Source: Lachnospiraceae bacterium (GTDB lineage: Bacteria > Bacillota > Clostridia > Lachnospirales > Lachnospiraceae). Taken from it: a DNA stretch of 5,236 nt. Positions 4,508 through 5,236 of the stretch are shown piece after piece (positions within the stretch are counted from its first letter, which is position 1; every line of letters starts with the position of its first letter). The translations under genes were made by a program, and so were the position numbers. The stretch spans positions 1-5,236 of the forward strand of contig SVEW01000131.1 of the NCBI GenBank assembly GCA_015057205.1, written 5' to 3'. The notes under the pieces were generated by a model, which was not told the DNA's origin, did not search any database, and saw only the letters and a program-made list of their open reading frames with translations.

Positions 4508-4798
4508 TTATTTTGGTAAATGATAGGCACTGTCTTTTCGCTTTTGTTTAAACAAAACAATCTTCTTCCCGATAACTTGAACAACTTCAGAACGCGTATG
4601 TTCCGCAATTGCCTGGGCAATTTCCCTTGGATCGTCCATACAATTCTTTAATACATTTAACTTAATCAGTTCACGCTTTTCAATTGCTTCGGAAATCGCT
4701 TCAATATTTTCTTCTGTGACACTGGACTTCCCAATTTGAAAAATAGGATCCATGACACTTGCTTTGCTTTTTAAATAGGCTCTTTGCTTACTTGTCAT
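4508..4798 (-). CDS. yhbY: YhbY-family (CRM domain) RNA-binding protein
   Basis: The 96-residue protein consists of one CRM domain (PF01985): MTSKQRAYLKSKA at the start, PIFQIGKSSVTEE (18-30), ELIKLNVLKN (43-52) and EVVQVIGKKIVLFKQ (71-85), with the conserved glycine-containing loop. YhbY binds pre-50S ribosomal particles and is thought to help large-subunit assembly. The start at 4798 has AGAGGA (4804-4809) 5 nt upstream; a longer reading to 4864 would overlap obg and adds no domain sequence. The obg stop codon is part of the same TAAGAGGA string, so the ribosome binding site directly follows translation of obg. Neighbours on both sides (Obg, RsfS) also act on the 50S subunit. Confidence 0.92.
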   Translation of the reverse strand: MTSKQRAYLKSKASVMDPIFQIGKSSVTEENIEAISEAIEKRELIKLNVLKNCMDDPREIAQAIAEHTRSEVVQVIGKKIVLFKQKRKDSAYHLPK

Positions 4799-4803
4799 AA
4801 TTA

Positions 4804-4809
4804 TCCTCT
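4804..4809 (-). promoter_or_regulatory. Ribosome binding site of yhbY abutting the obg stop codon
   Basis: The minus strand reads TAAGAGGATAATTATG: the obg stop TAA runs straight into GAGGA, 5 nt before the yhbY ATG. It fixes the yhbY start at 4798. Confidence 0.75.
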
Positions 4810-5236
4810 TATTTGTAATACTCAAATGATAGACCGTATAGTCGCACGGTGTCGCCCTCTTCAATTCCTAAAGATTCTAATTGCTCTAGGATACCTTGAT
4901 CTTTTAAAAAGTTTTGAAAAAACAAGAATCCTTTTTCGGAATCAATATTGGTGTAACCTAACATACGTTCAATACGCGGTCCTTCAACAACGTACTCATC
5001 TTCTTCTTCATCATAGATAACCGTAAATCCATCTTCTGCAGTTTCTATAGAATCCTCTGTTAAATCAACTTCCGGATCGAATACAACGGTTTCCTGAGGA
5101 AGTTCATCAAGCAGAGAACTGACATGAAACAACAATTCACGGACGCCTTGACCGCTGACTGCCGATATTGGAAAAATCTTTAAACCATTTGGTTCAAATT
5201 CACTGCGTAGTGCTTCAATGATTTCGTTGGTATCTC
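4809..5236 (-). CDS. obg: Obg GTPase, C-terminal part (5' end beyond window)
   Basis: The minus strand is open from the window edge to the stop at 4809, giving 141 complete residues. Residues 20-28 (IFPISAVSG) are the end of the GTPase domain and contain the G5 Ser-Ala motif. A linker rich in acidic residues follows, then the Obg-specific OCT domain (about 70-141) with EGPRIERM (84-91), the NIDSEKGFLFFQ stretch and GDTVRLYGLSFEY (127-139). The OCT domain separates Obg from other GTPases, so the identification is firm even though the OBG fold and most of the G domain lie outside. Obg is an essential GTPase bound to the 50S subunit, involved in ribosome assembly and stress (ppGpp) responses. 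The operon promoter must lie upstream, beyond the window. Confidence 0.95.
   Translation of the reverse strand, partial: DTNEIIEALRSEFEPNGLKIFPISAVSGQGVRELLFHVSSLLDELPQETVVFDPEVDLTEDSIETAEDGFTVIYDEEEDEYVVEGPRIERMLGYTNIDSEKGFLFFQNFLKDQGILEQLESLGIEEGDTVRLYGLSFEYYK

Noticed and set aside
4784..5020. 78-codon plus-strand frame opposite obg and yhbY
   Set aside because: Antisense to two conserved genes and lacking any recognisable domain or convincing start site.

Overview
This is a 5.2 kb stretch of ordinary AT-rich bacterial chromosome. It most likely comes from a Bacillota (Firmicutes) genome. The reasons are a Gram-positive-type LexA with matching SOS boxes, a small LysM protein divergent from lexA (the Bacillus yneA arrangement), strong AGGAGG-type ribosome binding sites, and the obg-yhbY-nadD-yqeK-rsfS gene order. 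A Negativicutes or Clostridia relative is my guess, but the sequence alone does not fix the genus.

Layout. Positions 1-728 (minus) hold the N-terminal 242 residues of an NhaC-family Na+/H+ antiporter. The 168 bp upstream of it carry a candidate promoter embedded in dyad and direct repeats, then the terminator of the next gene. Positions 897-2076 (minus) hold two genes, a short membrane-anchored LysM protein of YneA type followed by a PlsC-like acyltransferase. lexA (2250-2864, plus) diverges from them. The shared region 2077-2249 is dense with regulatory sequence: a textbook TTGACA-17-TACAAT promoter for the LysM gene, a TTGCCT-17-TAAAAT promoter for lexA, five LexA-box-like elements (two pairs sharing an end base), and a perfect 14-bp inverted repeat.

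lexA converges on a minus-strand housekeeping operon that enters from the right edge: obg (C-terminal 141 residues), yhbY, nadD, yqeK, rsfS. Gaps there are 2-20 bp and several stop codons abut the next Shine-Dalgarno, so tight translational coupling is likely. A hairpin at 2886-2915 can terminate both converging transcripts.

How the genes work together. The right operon combines ribosome assembly and silencing factors (Obg, YhbY, RsfS) with NAD synthesis (NadD) and a predicted Ap4A hydrolase (YqeK). The centre is a DNA-damage module: LexA should repress itself and the LysM protein, which on damage would delay division. The acyltransferase may be partly co-expressed with it but also has its own good promoter. 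No mobile element, CRISPR array, tRNA or rRNA was seen. Most of the window is well-known biology; the lexA/LysM control region is the most unusual part.
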